Of a stretch of DNA of 64,000 nt, positions 42,814-51,168 are shown in pieces. Every line of letters begins with the position of its first letter. Position 1 is the first letter of the stretch. The notes under the pieces were generated by a model. That model was not told the origin of the DNA. It did not search any database and saw only the letters and a list, made by a program, of their open reading frames with translations. The DNA is taken from the NCBI RefSeq assembly GCF_014712675.1, contig NZ_JACXSI010000005.1, positions 1 to 64,000 on the forward strand, in the 5' to 3' direction. Position numbers and translations under genes: made by a program. The stretch comes from Peribacillus faecalis. GTDB taxonomy: Bacteria; Bacillota; Bacilli; Bacillales; DSM-1321.

Positions 42814-45261
42814 TTACTCACTTTTATCTTCGTCTGCATCTTTTGTCGGCAGTTTCAGCATGCTCGTTACATTTCCTACTTCAGCAACATCAATGATGAA
42901 CGACCCGTTTGAATATCGATCGGAATAGCTTAAAGACTCTATTGAAATCGGCTCTTCCAATCCACGATCTGTTAATAAAAGAATCTCGTCCTTATTAGTA
43001 GAAACACTCATACCTGTTACACGATGAGGATTATTTTTCAACTCACGCAACATAACTACCCCACGTTTTGCCCGCGAAGTCTTTTCAAATTCCTTCAATT
43101 TCATCTTTTTCATAGCGCCACGTTGAGTAGCGAGAACAATAACATCATTTTGCGGATCACGAATTATATCACCATATACAATTTCGTCTCCGTCTTTCAA
43201 ATTAATGCCTTTAACTCCGGCAGCCCGAATGCCGACCACATTGATTTCTTCTTCATTAAACCATAGGCCATAGCCGTATTTCGTAGCTATGAAGACATCT
43301 TGCGTACCATCGGTAACATGAACTGCCAATAACTCATCATCGCCTTTTAAATTAATGGCCACCAGCGGTTTAGAATATCGCTGCGCCTGATAATGAGATA
43401 ACTCTGTTTTCTTAGTCATGCCATTTCGAGTAATGAATAATAAATAATCTGTTGTATTGAAATCTTTTACTGTAATGGCTTTTATAATCGTTTCATCACG
43501 TTCAGTCGGTACGATACTTGCGATGTGCTGTCCGATTTCTTTCCAGCGGATGTCCGGAAGCTGATGAACCGGGCAATAAATGTAGTTGCCTTTGTTCGTA
43601 AACAGCAACAGATTATCAGTCGTATTGACCTCTTCCTGATAGAGCAGAAGATCGGTTTCTTTCATGCCAAAATCCTGACCGCCGGAAGCAGCGTAGGAAC
43701 GCGGTGAAGTCCGTTTTACGTATCCTTCCTTCGTAACTGTTACAATAACGTCTTCACTAGCGACAAGCACTTCCAGATTGATTTTAATTTCTTCGATTTC
43801 TTCTTCAATTTTAGAAAGTCGCTCGTCATTATATTGCTTTTTAACGGATTTTAGTTCTTTCTTGATGATGGAAAGCAATTTCTTTTCGCTTTCCAAAATT
43901 GATAATAATTCCTCAATTTTATCCTTCAATTCCGCTTGTTCCTGCTGCAGAGCTGTTATATCGGTGTTTGTCAGACGATATAATTGCAAGGAAACAATCG
44001 CTTCAGCTTGCGCTTCTGAAAAGGCGAATTTCCCCATCAAATTATTCTTCGCATCACGTTTATCGACAGAAGCACGAATTGTCGCGATTACTTCATCCAA
44101 AATAGAAAGAGCCTTCATAAGACCTTCTACAATGTGCTCACGGTCTCTCGCCTTCTGCAGCTCATATTTGGAACGGTTCGTAACAACTTCTTTTCTATGC
44201 TCTATGTACGCATCGAGTAAAGCTCTGATGCCCATTAGCTTCGGGCGTTTTTCATGAATCGCTACCATATTGAAGTTGTATGGCACCTGTAAATCCGTAT
44301 TTTTGTATAAATAATGAAGTACCCCTTGGGGATCAGCGTCTTTTTTTAGTTCAATGACGATTCGCAAGCCCGTACGATCTGTTTCATCACGCACTTCTGA
44401 GATGCCTTCTACTTTTCGGTCAAGGCGAAGTTCATCAATTCTTTTTACTAAATTCGCTTTATTGACTTCATACGGAATTTCAGTCACAATGATTTGCTGT
44501 TTGCCGCCACGGATCGTTTCAACTTCCGCTTTGCCTCGAATAATGATTTTTCCTTTGCCTGTTTCATAAGCCTTCTTGATACCGTCTACCCCTTGAATGA
44601 TTCCACCGGTAGGGAAATCCGGACCTTTTATGACAGTCATTAGCTCGTCCACTGTACATTGCGGATTGTCTATTCTCATAACCGTAGCATCGATTACCTC
44701 ACCAAGCTGATGAGGCGGTATTTCAGTAGCATAACCGGCCGAGATCCCTGTTGAACCGTTAACAAGCAAAGCAGGGAACATCGCCGGCAATACAACAGGT
44801 TCTTCTTCTGTATCATCGAAGTTCGGAATGAATTCTACTGTATTTTTATCGATATCTTTTAAAAGTTCGCTTGCAATTGCAGCAAGGCGCGCTTCTGTGT
44901 AACGCATCGCAGCCGGCGGATCGCCGTCGATGCTTCCGTTGTTGCCATGCATTTCTACAAGTACTTTTCTCAATTTCCATGTTTGGCTCATCCGCACCAT
45001 CGCATCATAAACAGATGAATCGCCATGCGGATGATAATTACCAATTACATTACCGACTGTTTTAGCCGATTTACGGAACGGTTTTTCGCTCGTGTTTCCT
45101 TCTGTGTGCATCGCGAATAAAATACGGCGCTGTACCGGCTTTAAGCCGTCACGGGCATCGGGCAGAGCACGATCCTGAATGATATATTTACTGTAGCGCC
45201 CAAAACGGTCGCCAATGACTTCTTCTAGAGGCAGGTCGCGAAACTTTTCTTGAGCTGACAT
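42814..45261 (-). CDS. parC: DNA topoisomerase IV subunit A
   Basis: 815-aa DNA-cleaving subunit of topoisomerase IV, which unlinks daughter chromosomes. Catalytic Tyr121 is in AAMRYTEARL; the quinolone-determining region reads HPHGDSSVYDAMVR. The C-terminal half is the pinwheel repeat domain without a perfect GyrA box, as expected for ParC. The residue matching S. aureus GrlA Glu84 is Asp86. It starts three bases after the parE stop. Confidence 0.97.
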   Translation of the reverse strand: MSAQEKFRDLPLEEVIGDRFGRYSKYIIQDRALPDARDGLKPVQRRILFAMHTEGNTSEKPFRKSAKTVGNVIGNYHPHGDSSVYDAMVRMSQTWKLRKVLVEMHGNNGSIDGDPPAAMRYTEARLAAIASELLKDIDKNTVEFIPNFDDTEEEPVVLPAMFPALLVNGSTGISAGYATEIPPHQLGEVIDATVMRIDNPQCTVDELMTVIKGPDFPTGGIIQGVDGIKKAYETGKGKIIIRGKAEVETIRGGKQQIIVTEIPYEVNKANLVKRIDELRLDRKVEGISEVRDETDRTGLRIVIELKKDADPQGVLHYLYKNTDLQVPYNFNMVAIHEKRPKLMGIRALLDAYIEHRKEVVTNRSKYELQKARDREHIVEGLMKALSILDEVIATIRASVDKRDAKNNLMGKFAFSEAQAEAIVSLQLYRLTNTDITALQQEQAELKDKIEELLSILESEKKLLSIIKKELKSVKKQYNDERLSKIEEEIEEIKINLEVLVASEDVIVTVTKEGYVKRTSPRSYAASGGQDFGMKETDLLLYQEEVNTTDNLLLFTNKGNYIYCPVHQLPDIRWKEIGQHIASIVPTERDETIIKAITVKDFNTTDYLLFITRNGMTKKTELSHYQAQRYSKPLVAINLKGDDELLAVHVTDGTQDVFIATKYGYGLWFNEEEINVVGIRAAGVKGINLKDGDEIVYGDIIRDPQNDVIVLATQRGAMKKMKLKEFEKTSRAKRGVVMLRELKNNPHRVTGMSVSTNKDEILLLTDRGLEEPISIESLSYSDRYSNGSFIIDVAEVGNVTSMLKLPTKDADEDKSE

Positions 45262-45264
45262 ATT

Positions 45265-47241
45265 TTACACACCTTCCTCTGTAATAATCATATTTGCATT
45301 ATCTAAAATATTCGCATCGTCTTCCAAACCGAATGCGACGTTGGATTCAATCCATTTTCTTCGCGGTTCAACCTTATCGCCCATCAAGGTTGTAACTCGT
45401 CTTTCCGCTCTTGCCGCATCATCAATCAATACGCGGATCAATGTTCTAGTTTCAGGATTCATCGTTGTTTCCCATAGCTGGTCGGCATTCATCTCTCCAA
45501 GACCTTTATAGCGTTGAAGAATATAACCTTTACCGACTTTAGCAGTCACTGATTTCAATTCATCGTCATTCCATGCATATTCAATGATTTCTTTCTTGCC
45601 AGTTCCCTTGCTCACTTTATATAAAGGCGGAAGCGCGATAAATATTTTGCCGTTCTCAATCAGCGGCTTCATGTAGCGATAGAAGAATGTCAACAGAAGT
45701 ACTTGAATGTGGGCTCCATCGGTATCGGCATCGGTCATAATGACAACTTTGTCATAGTTGATATCTTCAATATTGAATTCAGGCCCGACTCCCCCGCCGA
45801 TTGCATGAATAATTGTATTAATTTCTTCGTTTTTAAAGATATCTTGCAGCTTCGCTTTTTCCGTATTGATTACTTTACCTCTTAACGGAAGAACAGCCTG
45901 GAAACGTCTGTCACGACCTTGCTTGGCAGAACCGCCGGCAGAATCACCCTCTACAAGGTACAATTCATTTTTTTGCGGATTGCGCGACTGCGCAGGCGTT
46001 AGCTTACCAGAAAGGATTGTTTCGCCTTTTTTACGTTTTTTTCCGGTTCTGGCTTCTTCACGCGCTTTTCGGGCTGCTTCTCTTGCCTGGAACGCTTTAA
46101 TGGACTTGCGAATTAGCAGATTAGCCGTTTCAGGATTTTCCTGCAAGAAGTAAGCCAAATGCTGTGAAACAACGCTGTCAACACTTGATCGGGCACTGCT
46201 TGTACCAAGCTTCCCTTTTGTTTGCCCTTCGAATTGCAACAGCTCTTCGGGAACACGCACAGAAATAATCGCTGCCAAACCTTCACGAATATCTGTTCCT
46301 TCAAGATTCTTATCTTTTTCCTTCAGTAAACCGGCTTTACGGGCATATTCGTTAAAAACACGAGTCATTGCTGTTTTCGTGCCAACTTCATGCGTACCGC
46401 CGTCTTTCGTCCGGACATTGTTGACAAAGCTCAAAATATTTTCTGAATAGCCGTCATTAAATTGAAAAGCGAAATCAATCTCAATGCCGTTTTCTTTTCC
46501 TTCAAATGAAACAACCTCATGCAAAGCATCGCGTTCTTCATTCAAGTATTGAACGAAGGCTTGAAGGCCGTTTTCATAGTAAAAAGTTTCTTGGCTATCG
46601 TTCCGGTCATCGATCAATTCGATTTTCATTCCTTTTAAAAGGAATGCTGATTCCCTCAATCGCTCGCAAAGCGTTTCAAAGTTAAAAATCGTAGTCGAGA
46701 AAATTGTCTTATCCGGCTTGAAATGAATCGTTGTACCCGTCCCATTCGTTTTGCCTTTTTTCTCTAAAGTCGTTTCCGGCTTTCCTCCTTTATGAAAACG
46801 CTGCTCATAAATATAGCCATCTCTTTTAATGGTTACAACAAGCCATTCCGACAATGCGTTTACAACTGATGCACCAACCCCGTGCAAGCCGCCGCTCGTC
46901 TTATAGCCGCCTTGACCAAATTTCCCGCCGGCATGCAGCACCGTCAAAATGATTTCAGGTGTCGGTTTCCCCAGTTTATGTATACCGGTCGGCATTCCTC
47001 GCCCTTTATCGGAGACACTAACGCTATTATCTTTATGAATTTTGACTATTATATGATCACCGTAACCGGCTAACGCCTCGTCGACAGAATTATCCACTAT
47101 TTCATATACTAAGTGATGAAGACCTCTCGCATCGGTGCTTCCGATGTACATACCCGGTCTTTTACGAACTGCCTCCAGTCCTTCGAGAACGTGAATCGCA
47201 TCATCATTGTATTCTACTTTTTTTAAATTGCTATTAGCCAC
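45265..47241 (-). CDS. parE: DNA topoisomerase IV subunit B
   Basis: 658-aa ATPase subunit. The GHKL ATP site shows EIVDNSVDEALAGYGD, DKGRGMPTGIH and GLHGVGASVVNALS; the TOPRIM domain shows EGDSAGGSAKQGRD and DADTDGAHI. The GTG at 47241 is preferred over an ATG two codons earlier because AAGGAG lies eight bases before it. First gene of parE-parC, with an extended -10 promoter overlapped upstream by a LexA-like box. Confidence 0.97.
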   Translation of the reverse strand: MANSNLKKVEYNDDAIHVLEGLEAVRKRPGMYIGSTDARGLHHLVYEIVDNSVDEALAGYGDHIIVKIHKDNSVSVSDKGRGMPTGIHKLGKPTPEIILTVLHAGGKFGQGGYKTSGGLHGVGASVVNALSEWLVVTIKRDGYIYEQRFHKGGKPETTLEKKGKTNGTGTTIHFKPDKTIFSTTIFNFETLCERLRESAFLLKGMKIELIDDRNDSQETFYYENGLQAFVQYLNEERDALHEVVSFEGKENGIEIDFAFQFNDGYSENILSFVNNVRTKDGGTHEVGTKTAMTRVFNEYARKAGLLKEKDKNLEGTDIREGLAAIISVRVPEELLQFEGQTKGKLGTSSARSSVDSVVSQHLAYFLQENPETANLLIRKSIKAFQAREAARKAREEARTGKKRKKGETILSGKLTPAQSRNPQKNELYLVEGDSAGGSAKQGRDRRFQAVLPLRGKVINTEKAKLQDIFKNEEINTIIHAIGGGVGPEFNIEDINYDKVVIMTDADTDGAHIQVLLLTFFYRYMKPLIENGKIFIALPPLYKVSKGTGKKEIIEYAWNDDELKSVTAKVGKGYILQRYKGLGEMNADQLWETTMNPETRTLIRVLIDDAARAERRVTTLMGDKVEPRRKWIESNVAFGLEDDANILDNANMIITEEGV

Positions 47242-47352
47242 TAACATTCTCCTTCCAACAGCTTACCTTCTTCATACGTGCTCTTATCACTAAATAAAGC
47301 AGGCAACTTCCCTTATCCGCTTTTTACTTAATTTTTATTATGTACAACCATT

Positions 47353-47379
47353 ATTATAACATAAAAAGAACATTCGTTC
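47353..47379 (-). promoter_or_regulatory. parE promoter with LexA (SOS) box
   Basis: On the minus strand an extended -10 TGTTATAAT (47353-47361) and, nine bases upstream, GAAC-ATTC-GTTC (47368-47379), which fits the Bacillus LexA core GAAC-N4-GTTC. The box covers the spacer/-35 region. parE-parC is, as I recall, a LexA target in B. subtilis. A separate palindrome CGCACGTGCG (47379-47388) touches it. The remaining sequence of the 47242-47534 gap shows nothing else. Confidence 0.7.
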
Positions 47380-47534
47380 GCACGTGCGGTGATATGTAAT
47401 TCTACGAAGGTGATTGTAACGTTTATTTATTTTTTCGCAACTACTGTTATGATAAGCTTTCAAATTTGTTCGCTACAAGTGATATTATCATAAAAAATGA
47501 GATATTCTCATAAATTTTATAAAACAGATAAGAA

Positions 47535-47556
47535 AAAGGAGCAGATTTGCTCCTTT
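47535..47556 (-). terminator. Terminator after the CoA-binding protein gene
   Basis: AAAGGAGCA / TGCTCCTTT, a nine-base stem with a four-base loop, followed by TTC on the minus strand in a T-rich stretch; it ends 5 bp before the stop codon of the gene at 47561. Confidence 0.8.
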
Positions 47557-47560
47557 CCTA

Positions 47561-47980
47561 CTACATATTTTTCGTTAAAGCATGCTCTACTTTAATACAA
47601 CGGTCCATAATGACAGTATAACCTTTTTCTTTCAAAAATTCATATACTTCTTCATTAATTATGCCAGATTGTGCCCAAAAAACCGGACAATCGATTTGAA
47701 TGAACTCCTCAGCTACCGGCAATAAATCTTCTGCCCTGCGGAAAACATTAACAATATCGACCGAACCTTCAATCTCCCTCAAAGAAGCAACAGCAGGAAC
47801 CCCAAGTGCTTCTTTAATTCTCGGATTTACCGGGATAATTTCGTAACCATTGTCCATCATAGCTTTTGACACCATGTTTGAAGTTCGATCCGGTTTATCA
47901 GATAAGCCGACAACAGCAATGCGCTTCGCCTGCTTCAGTAATTCCCCCAGTTGTTCTCTTGTTGGATTTTCAATTGTCAT
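47561..47980 (-). CDS. CoA-binding domain protein (YneT-like)
   Basis: 139-aa single-domain Rossmann protein of the CoA_binding_2 type: KRIAVVGLSDKPDRTSNMV, YEIIPVNPRIKEALG and CPVFWAQSGIINEEV. It resembles the CoA-binding domain of succinyl-CoA synthetase alpha. The cellular role is unknown. Its place between plsY and parE agrees with B. subtilis yneT. AAAGGAGG precedes the ATG. Confidence 0.92.
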   Translation of the reverse strand: MTIENPTREQLGELLKQAKRIAVVGLSDKPDRTSNMVSKAMMDNGYEIIPVNPRIKEALGVPAVASLREIEGSVDIVNVFRRAEDLLPVAEEFIQIDCPVFWAQSGIINEEVYEFLKEKGYTVIMDRCIKVEHALTKNM

Positions 47981-48093
47981 ACCACGTGGACCTCCTTTTA
48001 ATCGCTAATTATATACATTAATAGCATATCGCATACAAGTTGTAAAACCCGACTTTAGCTGATATTATGACTTTTGGTCATGGTATTTTCAAA

Positions 48094-48105
48094 TTATCAT
48101 GATAA
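48094..48105. promoter_or_regulatory. Palindrome TTATCATGATAA before plsY
   Basis: A perfect 12-bp palindrome 36 bp upstream of the plsY start, at the position of the promoter. It may be an operator or part of an AT-rich -10 region; it does not match the FapR consensus as I know it. Confidence 0.35.
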
Positions 48106-48140
48106 AATGTATACATGAATAAAAGAAAGGGCTTTATATT

Positions 48141-48728
48141 ATGTTAATTGTATTAGTACTTTTACTTGCTTATTTAATAGGGAGCATCCCTTCCGGTTTA
48201 TGGATTGGCAAAATTTTTTACGGCATTGATATAAGAGAGCATGGCAGTGGAAACCTAGGCGGAACGAATACGTTCAGAACGCTCGGAAAAAAAGCCGGAT
48301 TTGCCGTAACAATCATGGACGTACTGAAAGGAACGCTCGCAACACTTCTGCCTGTCTTCTTTGGTATTGATGCTGAGCTTCATCCGCTTATTACAGGTAC
48401 AACGGCAGTCGTTGGCCATATGTTTCCTATTTTTGCCGGATTCAAAGGTGGTAAAGCGGTAGCAACTTCAGGCGGCATTTTGCTCGGTTATGCACCAATA
48501 CTATTTCTGATTATATTTGTTGTCTTTTTTATCAGCTTATACATATGTAAATATGTTTCACTTTCAAGTATGATATGTGCGGTTGCAGCCTTAATTGTCA
48601 CAATAATCATGCGGGATATACCGCTTATCATTGTTGTAGCTGTATTAACGACTTTTATTTTATACAGGCACCGAGCTAATATTAAACGAATTAAAGACGG
48701 CACCGAACCAAAGGTAAAATGGATTTAA
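48141..48728 (+). CDS. plsY: Acyl-phosphate:glycerol-3-phosphate acyltransferase
   Basis: Makes lysophosphatidic acid from acyl-phosphate, the first committed step of phospholipid synthesis. 195-aa membrane protein, about five helices, with the three PlsY motifs: [24 protein letters not shown] and [13 protein letters not shown]. Transcribed divergently from the CoA-binding protein gene. Ends in a clear terminator. Confidence 0.95.
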   Translation: MLIVLVLLLAYLIGSIPSGLWIGKIFYGIDIREHGSGNLGGTNTFRTLGKKAGFAVTIMDVLKGTLATLLPVFFGIDAELHPLITGTTAVVGHMFPIFAGFKGGKAVATSGGILLGYAPILFLIIFVVFFISLYICKYVSLSSMICAVAALIVTIIMRDIPLIIVVAVLTTFILYRHRANIKRIKDGTEPKVKWI

Positions 48729-48733
48729 TAAAT

Positions 48734-48773
48734 AAGCCTCTAAAATGGACACGTTTTAGAGGCCTTATTTTTT
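48734..48773 (+). terminator. Terminator of plsY
   Basis: AAGCCTCTAAAA pairs with TTTTAGAGGCCTT (one extra base) around TGGACACG, followed by ATTTTTT; it begins just after the plsY stop. Confidence 0.85.
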
Positions 48774-48784
48774 CCGAACAAACT

Positions 48785-49115
48785 TACTAAAAAGAACCCG
48801 CTGCTTCATTCAGTGTTTCTGCTTGGTCTGCAACTAGACCGAAAGCATATTTAACAATATTATCGATAATATGGATTTGAGTTTAAAATGATACAGAGGA
48901 AGTGGAGACAAGCCTGGAATATTTCCTGCATTTAATAGAGGAGATAGCATCGTCTGTTTGCCATTTCAAACTCATCCGTACCTGTTTTAACAACGTCTTG
49001 TCTTGAACTTTAGCAACAGCTGATTGTACCTCTTCCATAAACTTACTCGATTGCTCCGTTTTAAGTCTATTCGTTGACAATATGAATTTATCATTGTCAA
49101 AATATAAACAAAGAT
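48785..49115 (-). pseudogene. Possible decayed gene between plsY and the HesB gene
   Basis: The minus strand keeps protein-like segments in shifting frames: DNDKFILSTNRLKTEQSSKF then MEEVQSAVAKVQDKTLLKQV in one frame, NAGNIPGLSPLPLYHF in the next, and IVKYAFGLVADQAETLNEAA near the end before a stop. There is no convincing start codon with a ribosome binding site, and I do not recognise the family. It may be a remnant of a lost gene or chance; the gap otherwise holds no gene. Confidence 0.25.
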
Positions 49116-49136
49116 AAAGGGAAAGGAATAAAGACA

Positions 49137-49424
49137 ATGAAAATAATAATATCGGATGAGGCCGCAAGATGGTATGAAAATGAATTATCTTTAAAAAGCG
49201 GGGATTATGTCCGTTTCTTCGTCCGCTACGGCGGAAACAGCACAATTCAAACCGGTTTCTCACTCGGTTTAGCTATTGAAAAGCCTCTTTCCTTAGGAGC
49301 TATTTATAAAGAAAACGGAATAAACTATTTTATTGAAGAGGCAGATTTATGGTATTTTGATTCGAAAGATTTGCTCATTCAGTTTGACCAAGCCGTATCA
49401 GAACCTATTTTCACTTATCTTTAG
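49137..49424 (+). CDS. HesB/IscA-like protein (YneR-like)
   Basis: 95-aa protein of the HesB-like/YneR group: MKIIISDEAARWYENEL, SGDYVRFFVRYGGNSTIQTG and the C-terminal IEEADLWYFDSKDLLIQFD. It lacks the three Cys of true A-type FeS carriers, as YneR does, so an FeS role is doubtful. AAAGGGAAAGG lies upstream of the ATG. Convergent with the thioesterase gene. Confidence 0.88.
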   Translation: MKIIISDEAARWYENELSLKSGDYVRFFVRYGGNSTIQTGFSLGLAIEKPLSLGAIYKENGINYFIEEADLWYFDSKDLLIQFDQAVSEPIFTYL

Positions 49425-49431
49425 TACGAAT

Positions 49432-49456
49432 AAGGTCCTCTGCCATAGAGGACCTT
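49432..49456. terminator. Bidirectional terminator
   Basis: AAGGTCCTCT / AGAGGACCTT, a perfect ten-base stem with a five-base loop between the convergent HesB-like and thioesterase genes. T-runs are weak on both sides. Confidence 0.65.
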
Positions 49457-49465
49457 GCAGGTTCA

Positions 49466-49894
49466 TTATTCGCTATGTTGCTTTTTATTTTTTTCGTACG
49501 CCGCATGCCACTCCGGATAATGTCTGCGTAACGAAATTGGTCTGAAATTTTCTTTTTTCACACAAGCATGCCATGTTTTTGCTGTAACAGCCACTTCGCC
49601 TTCTTCATTGTATATTTCATAGCCATATACTGTTTTTATACCGTTATATTCTTCTATCCAAGTATGTACTGTTGCTGTTTGACCGTATGTAAAAGGTTTT
49701 TTATAAGCTATTTGAACTTCCATTACAGGCGATACAATTCCATCTTTCTCCATGTCGATATAATCGAAACCAAGCTCTTTCACAAGTTGTGAGCGCCCTA
49801 ATTCAAGCCAAACTAAATAATTGGCATGATACACAACGCCCATTTGGTCCGTCTCTGCATAACGCACTTCAATCTCTTTTTTTGCAATAATCAA
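49466..49894 (-). CDS. Acyl-CoA thioesterase, YbgC/YneP type
   Basis: 142-aa hotdog-fold thioesterase. The active-site block DQMGVVYHANYLVW has the conserved Asp, and the long helix follows (ELGRSQLVKELGFDY). Hydrolyses acyl-CoAs; members are often linked to membrane or 4-hydroxybenzoyl-CoA-type substrates. TTG start at 49894 behind GGAGGG. Matches B. subtilis yneP in position. Confidence 0.9.
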   Translation of the reverse strand: MIIAKKEIEVRYAETDQMGVVYHANYLVWLELGRSQLVKELGFDYIDMEKDGIVSPVMEVQIAYKKPFTYGQTATVHTWIEEYNGIKTVYGYEIYNEEGEVAVTAKTWHACVKKENFRPISLRRHYPEWHAAYEKNKKQHSE

Positions 49895-49982
49895 TATAAC
49901 TTCCCTCCTTTTCTCAAGATTATTTTAACATAAGGAATCCCTTGATGGATAAAAAGGATGTGCTTCCATTAAAATACGGAAA

Positions 49983-50020
49983 GCCTCTTGCAGTTATCGC
50001 TAACTTTTAAGAGGCTTTTC
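49983..50020. terminator. Probable terminator between sspN and the thioesterase gene
   Basis: AAAGCCTCTT and AAGAGGCTTTT are complementary around about 18 bases. The better T-run is on the plus strand, so its direction is unclear. Confidence 0.45.
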
Positions 50021-50058
50021 ATTTTAATATAAATAATCATTGTAATACAGTAGTTTCT

Positions 50059-50202
50059 TTATTCACCCTTCGTTTGAATAACTTGCGGGTGCTGCCCAGA
50101 CTGATCCTGCATTTGTTTTCCTTTATTATTGCCGGCAGAGCGAGATTGTGTACCGATATGACTCGGAACAAATGGTTTTGAGTTCTTTTTAGGATTTCCC
50201 AT
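50059..50202 (-). CDS. sspN: Small acid-soluble spore protein N
   Basis: 47-aa spore protein, too short for ordinary gene calling. It begins [11 protein letters not shown] and has HIGTQSR and [12 protein letters not shown], closely like B. subtilis SspN. Expressed late in the forespore in relatives and stored in the spore. The ATG at 50202 has AAAAGGAGGG upstream. It shows that the organism forms endospores. The tlp gene that normally follows sspN is absent here. Confidence 0.92.
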   Translation of the reverse strand: MGNPKKNSKPFVPSHIGTQSRSAGNNKGKQMQDQSGQHPQVIQTKGE

Positions 50203-50259
50203 GAAATTCCCTCCTTTTCACTCTTATTATGAATCGGAAGGAACAAATTCATGTATGTA

Positions 50260-50391
50260 CTACTCTGCTTTTTGCATATACTTTTTTTCCAATTTTGCTT
50301 CAATTCTTTCGAGAGCTTTTAAATCTTTCAACAGCTCATTTTTATTTTCAAGCACTAAATCTGCAAATGAAAGCTTTCTTCTTCTCTTCAT
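50260..50391 (-). CDS. FbpB-family small basic protein
   Basis: 43-aa basic peptide: MKRRRKLSFADLVLENKNEL then LKDLKALERIEAKLEKKY. This is the pattern of FbpB-family proteins; B. subtilis FbpB works with the sRNA FsrA to save iron. The ATG at 50391 is preceded by AGTGGGTGAAATC, a weak site. No Fur box was recognised upstream; instead a TTAACA direct repeat lies there (50404-50420). Confidence 0.85.
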   Translation of the reverse strand: MKRRRKLSFADLVLENKNELLKDLKALERIEAKLEKKYMQKAE

Positions 50392-50403
50392 GATTTCACC
50401 CAC

Positions 50404-50420
50404 TTAACATTTTCTTAACA
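50404..50420. promoter_or_regulatory. TTAACA-N5-TTAACA direct repeat
   Basis: Two TTAACA hexamers five bases apart, the spacing of a PhoP box (TTAACA-type repeats every 11 bp), 13 bp upstream of the FbpB-like start but on the plus strand. PhoP control is only a suggestion. Confidence 0.3.
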
Positions 50421-50533
50421 ATAGCTTTGCCATATTTGCACCACTTTATGTCACTATTAATGCAAATACCATAATTATCTATATTCAGATTAATATGAAA
50501 AGAAAGGTGATATCAAAAATGTGTTTTTATTAC

Positions 50534-51040
50534 TCAGATTTCATTCAACACATCTTCAAGCTGTTCATCTGTAATCTGTCCGAGATGTTTTTTCGCAATT
50601 TTGCCGTCCACATCTATAAAATATGTGGTCGGTAAACTTATTACTTGGTAGCGTTCTGATACTTCATCTTCCTCATCTAATAAGACAGGGAATGTTACAG
50701 CATATTGATCGGTAAATCCTTTTACATCATTGTGGGCGTCCATATTGACAGCCAATATGACAACATCTTCTTTATTTTCGGAATAAACAGCCTGTAAATC
50801 CGGCATCTCTTCTCTGCAAGGTTTACACCATGTAGCCCAGAAATTCAAAACGACTTTTTTCCCCTCATAATCCGACAGTTTTACACTCTCGCCATTAAGC
50901 GTCTGCAAACTGAAATCCGGCGCCTTTATTCCCGTTTTCAAACCTGGTGAAGTCTCCTCCTGCTCCGCCTCTAGCGCCTGGACCATCGCGATTACAATCA
51001 GGAGCACTAATACTGCACCAGCAGCGACTTTCTTGACCAT
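50534..51040 (-). CDS. Thiol-disulfide oxidoreductase (ResA/YneN-like)
   Basis: 168-aa membrane-anchored thioredoxin-fold protein. An N-terminal helix (about residues 4-22) is the anchor; the redox site is WCKPC (71-75), followed by LPTTYFIDVDGKI with the cis-Pro. It faces outward and probably reduces disulfides for cytochrome c maturation or sporulation. AAGGGGGAGACGT precedes the ATG. In B. subtilis citB lies next to yneN, but here a catabolic block begins. Confidence 0.92.
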   Translation of the reverse strand: MVKKVAAGAVLVLLIVIAMVQALEAEQEETSPGLKTGIKAPDFSLQTLNGESVKLSDYEGKKVVLNFWATWCKPCREEMPDLQAVYSENKEDVVILAVNMDAHNDVKGFTDQYAVTFPVLLDEEDEVSERYQVISLPTTYFIDVDGKIAKKHLGQITDEQLEDVLNEI

Positions 51041-51141
51041 ACGTCTCCCCCTTAAAATTCCATTCTTTCTTTATTTTAGCTGACAAACAAATGATGGACA
51101 AATGAATTATCTTTGTCATACTGCTTACCGCTTAAAAAAGA

Positions 51142-51159
51142 ACCTTGGTTACCCAAGGT
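51142..51159 (-). terminator. Terminator of the MBL hydrolase gene
   Basis: ACCTTGG / CCAAGGT stem with a four-base loop and TTCTTTTTT after it on the minus strand, ten bases beyond the stop. Confidence 0.8.
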
Positions 51160-51168
51160 CCGCGTCTA

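Noticed and set aside
43778-44257. 159-codon plus-strand open frame inside parC
   Set aside because: Antisense to the ParC coiled-coil region; the Ser-rich product is a typical shadow of Glu/Lys-rich coding.
48883-49263. 126-codon minus-strand open frame
   Set aside because: It overlaps the yneR-like gene in antisense and has no start signal, so it is not an intact gene; part of it is kept only as a possible remnant.
50037-50303. 88-codon minus-strand open frame over sspN and the FbpB-like gene
   Set aside because: It runs in another frame across two clear small genes that each have their own start and family pattern.
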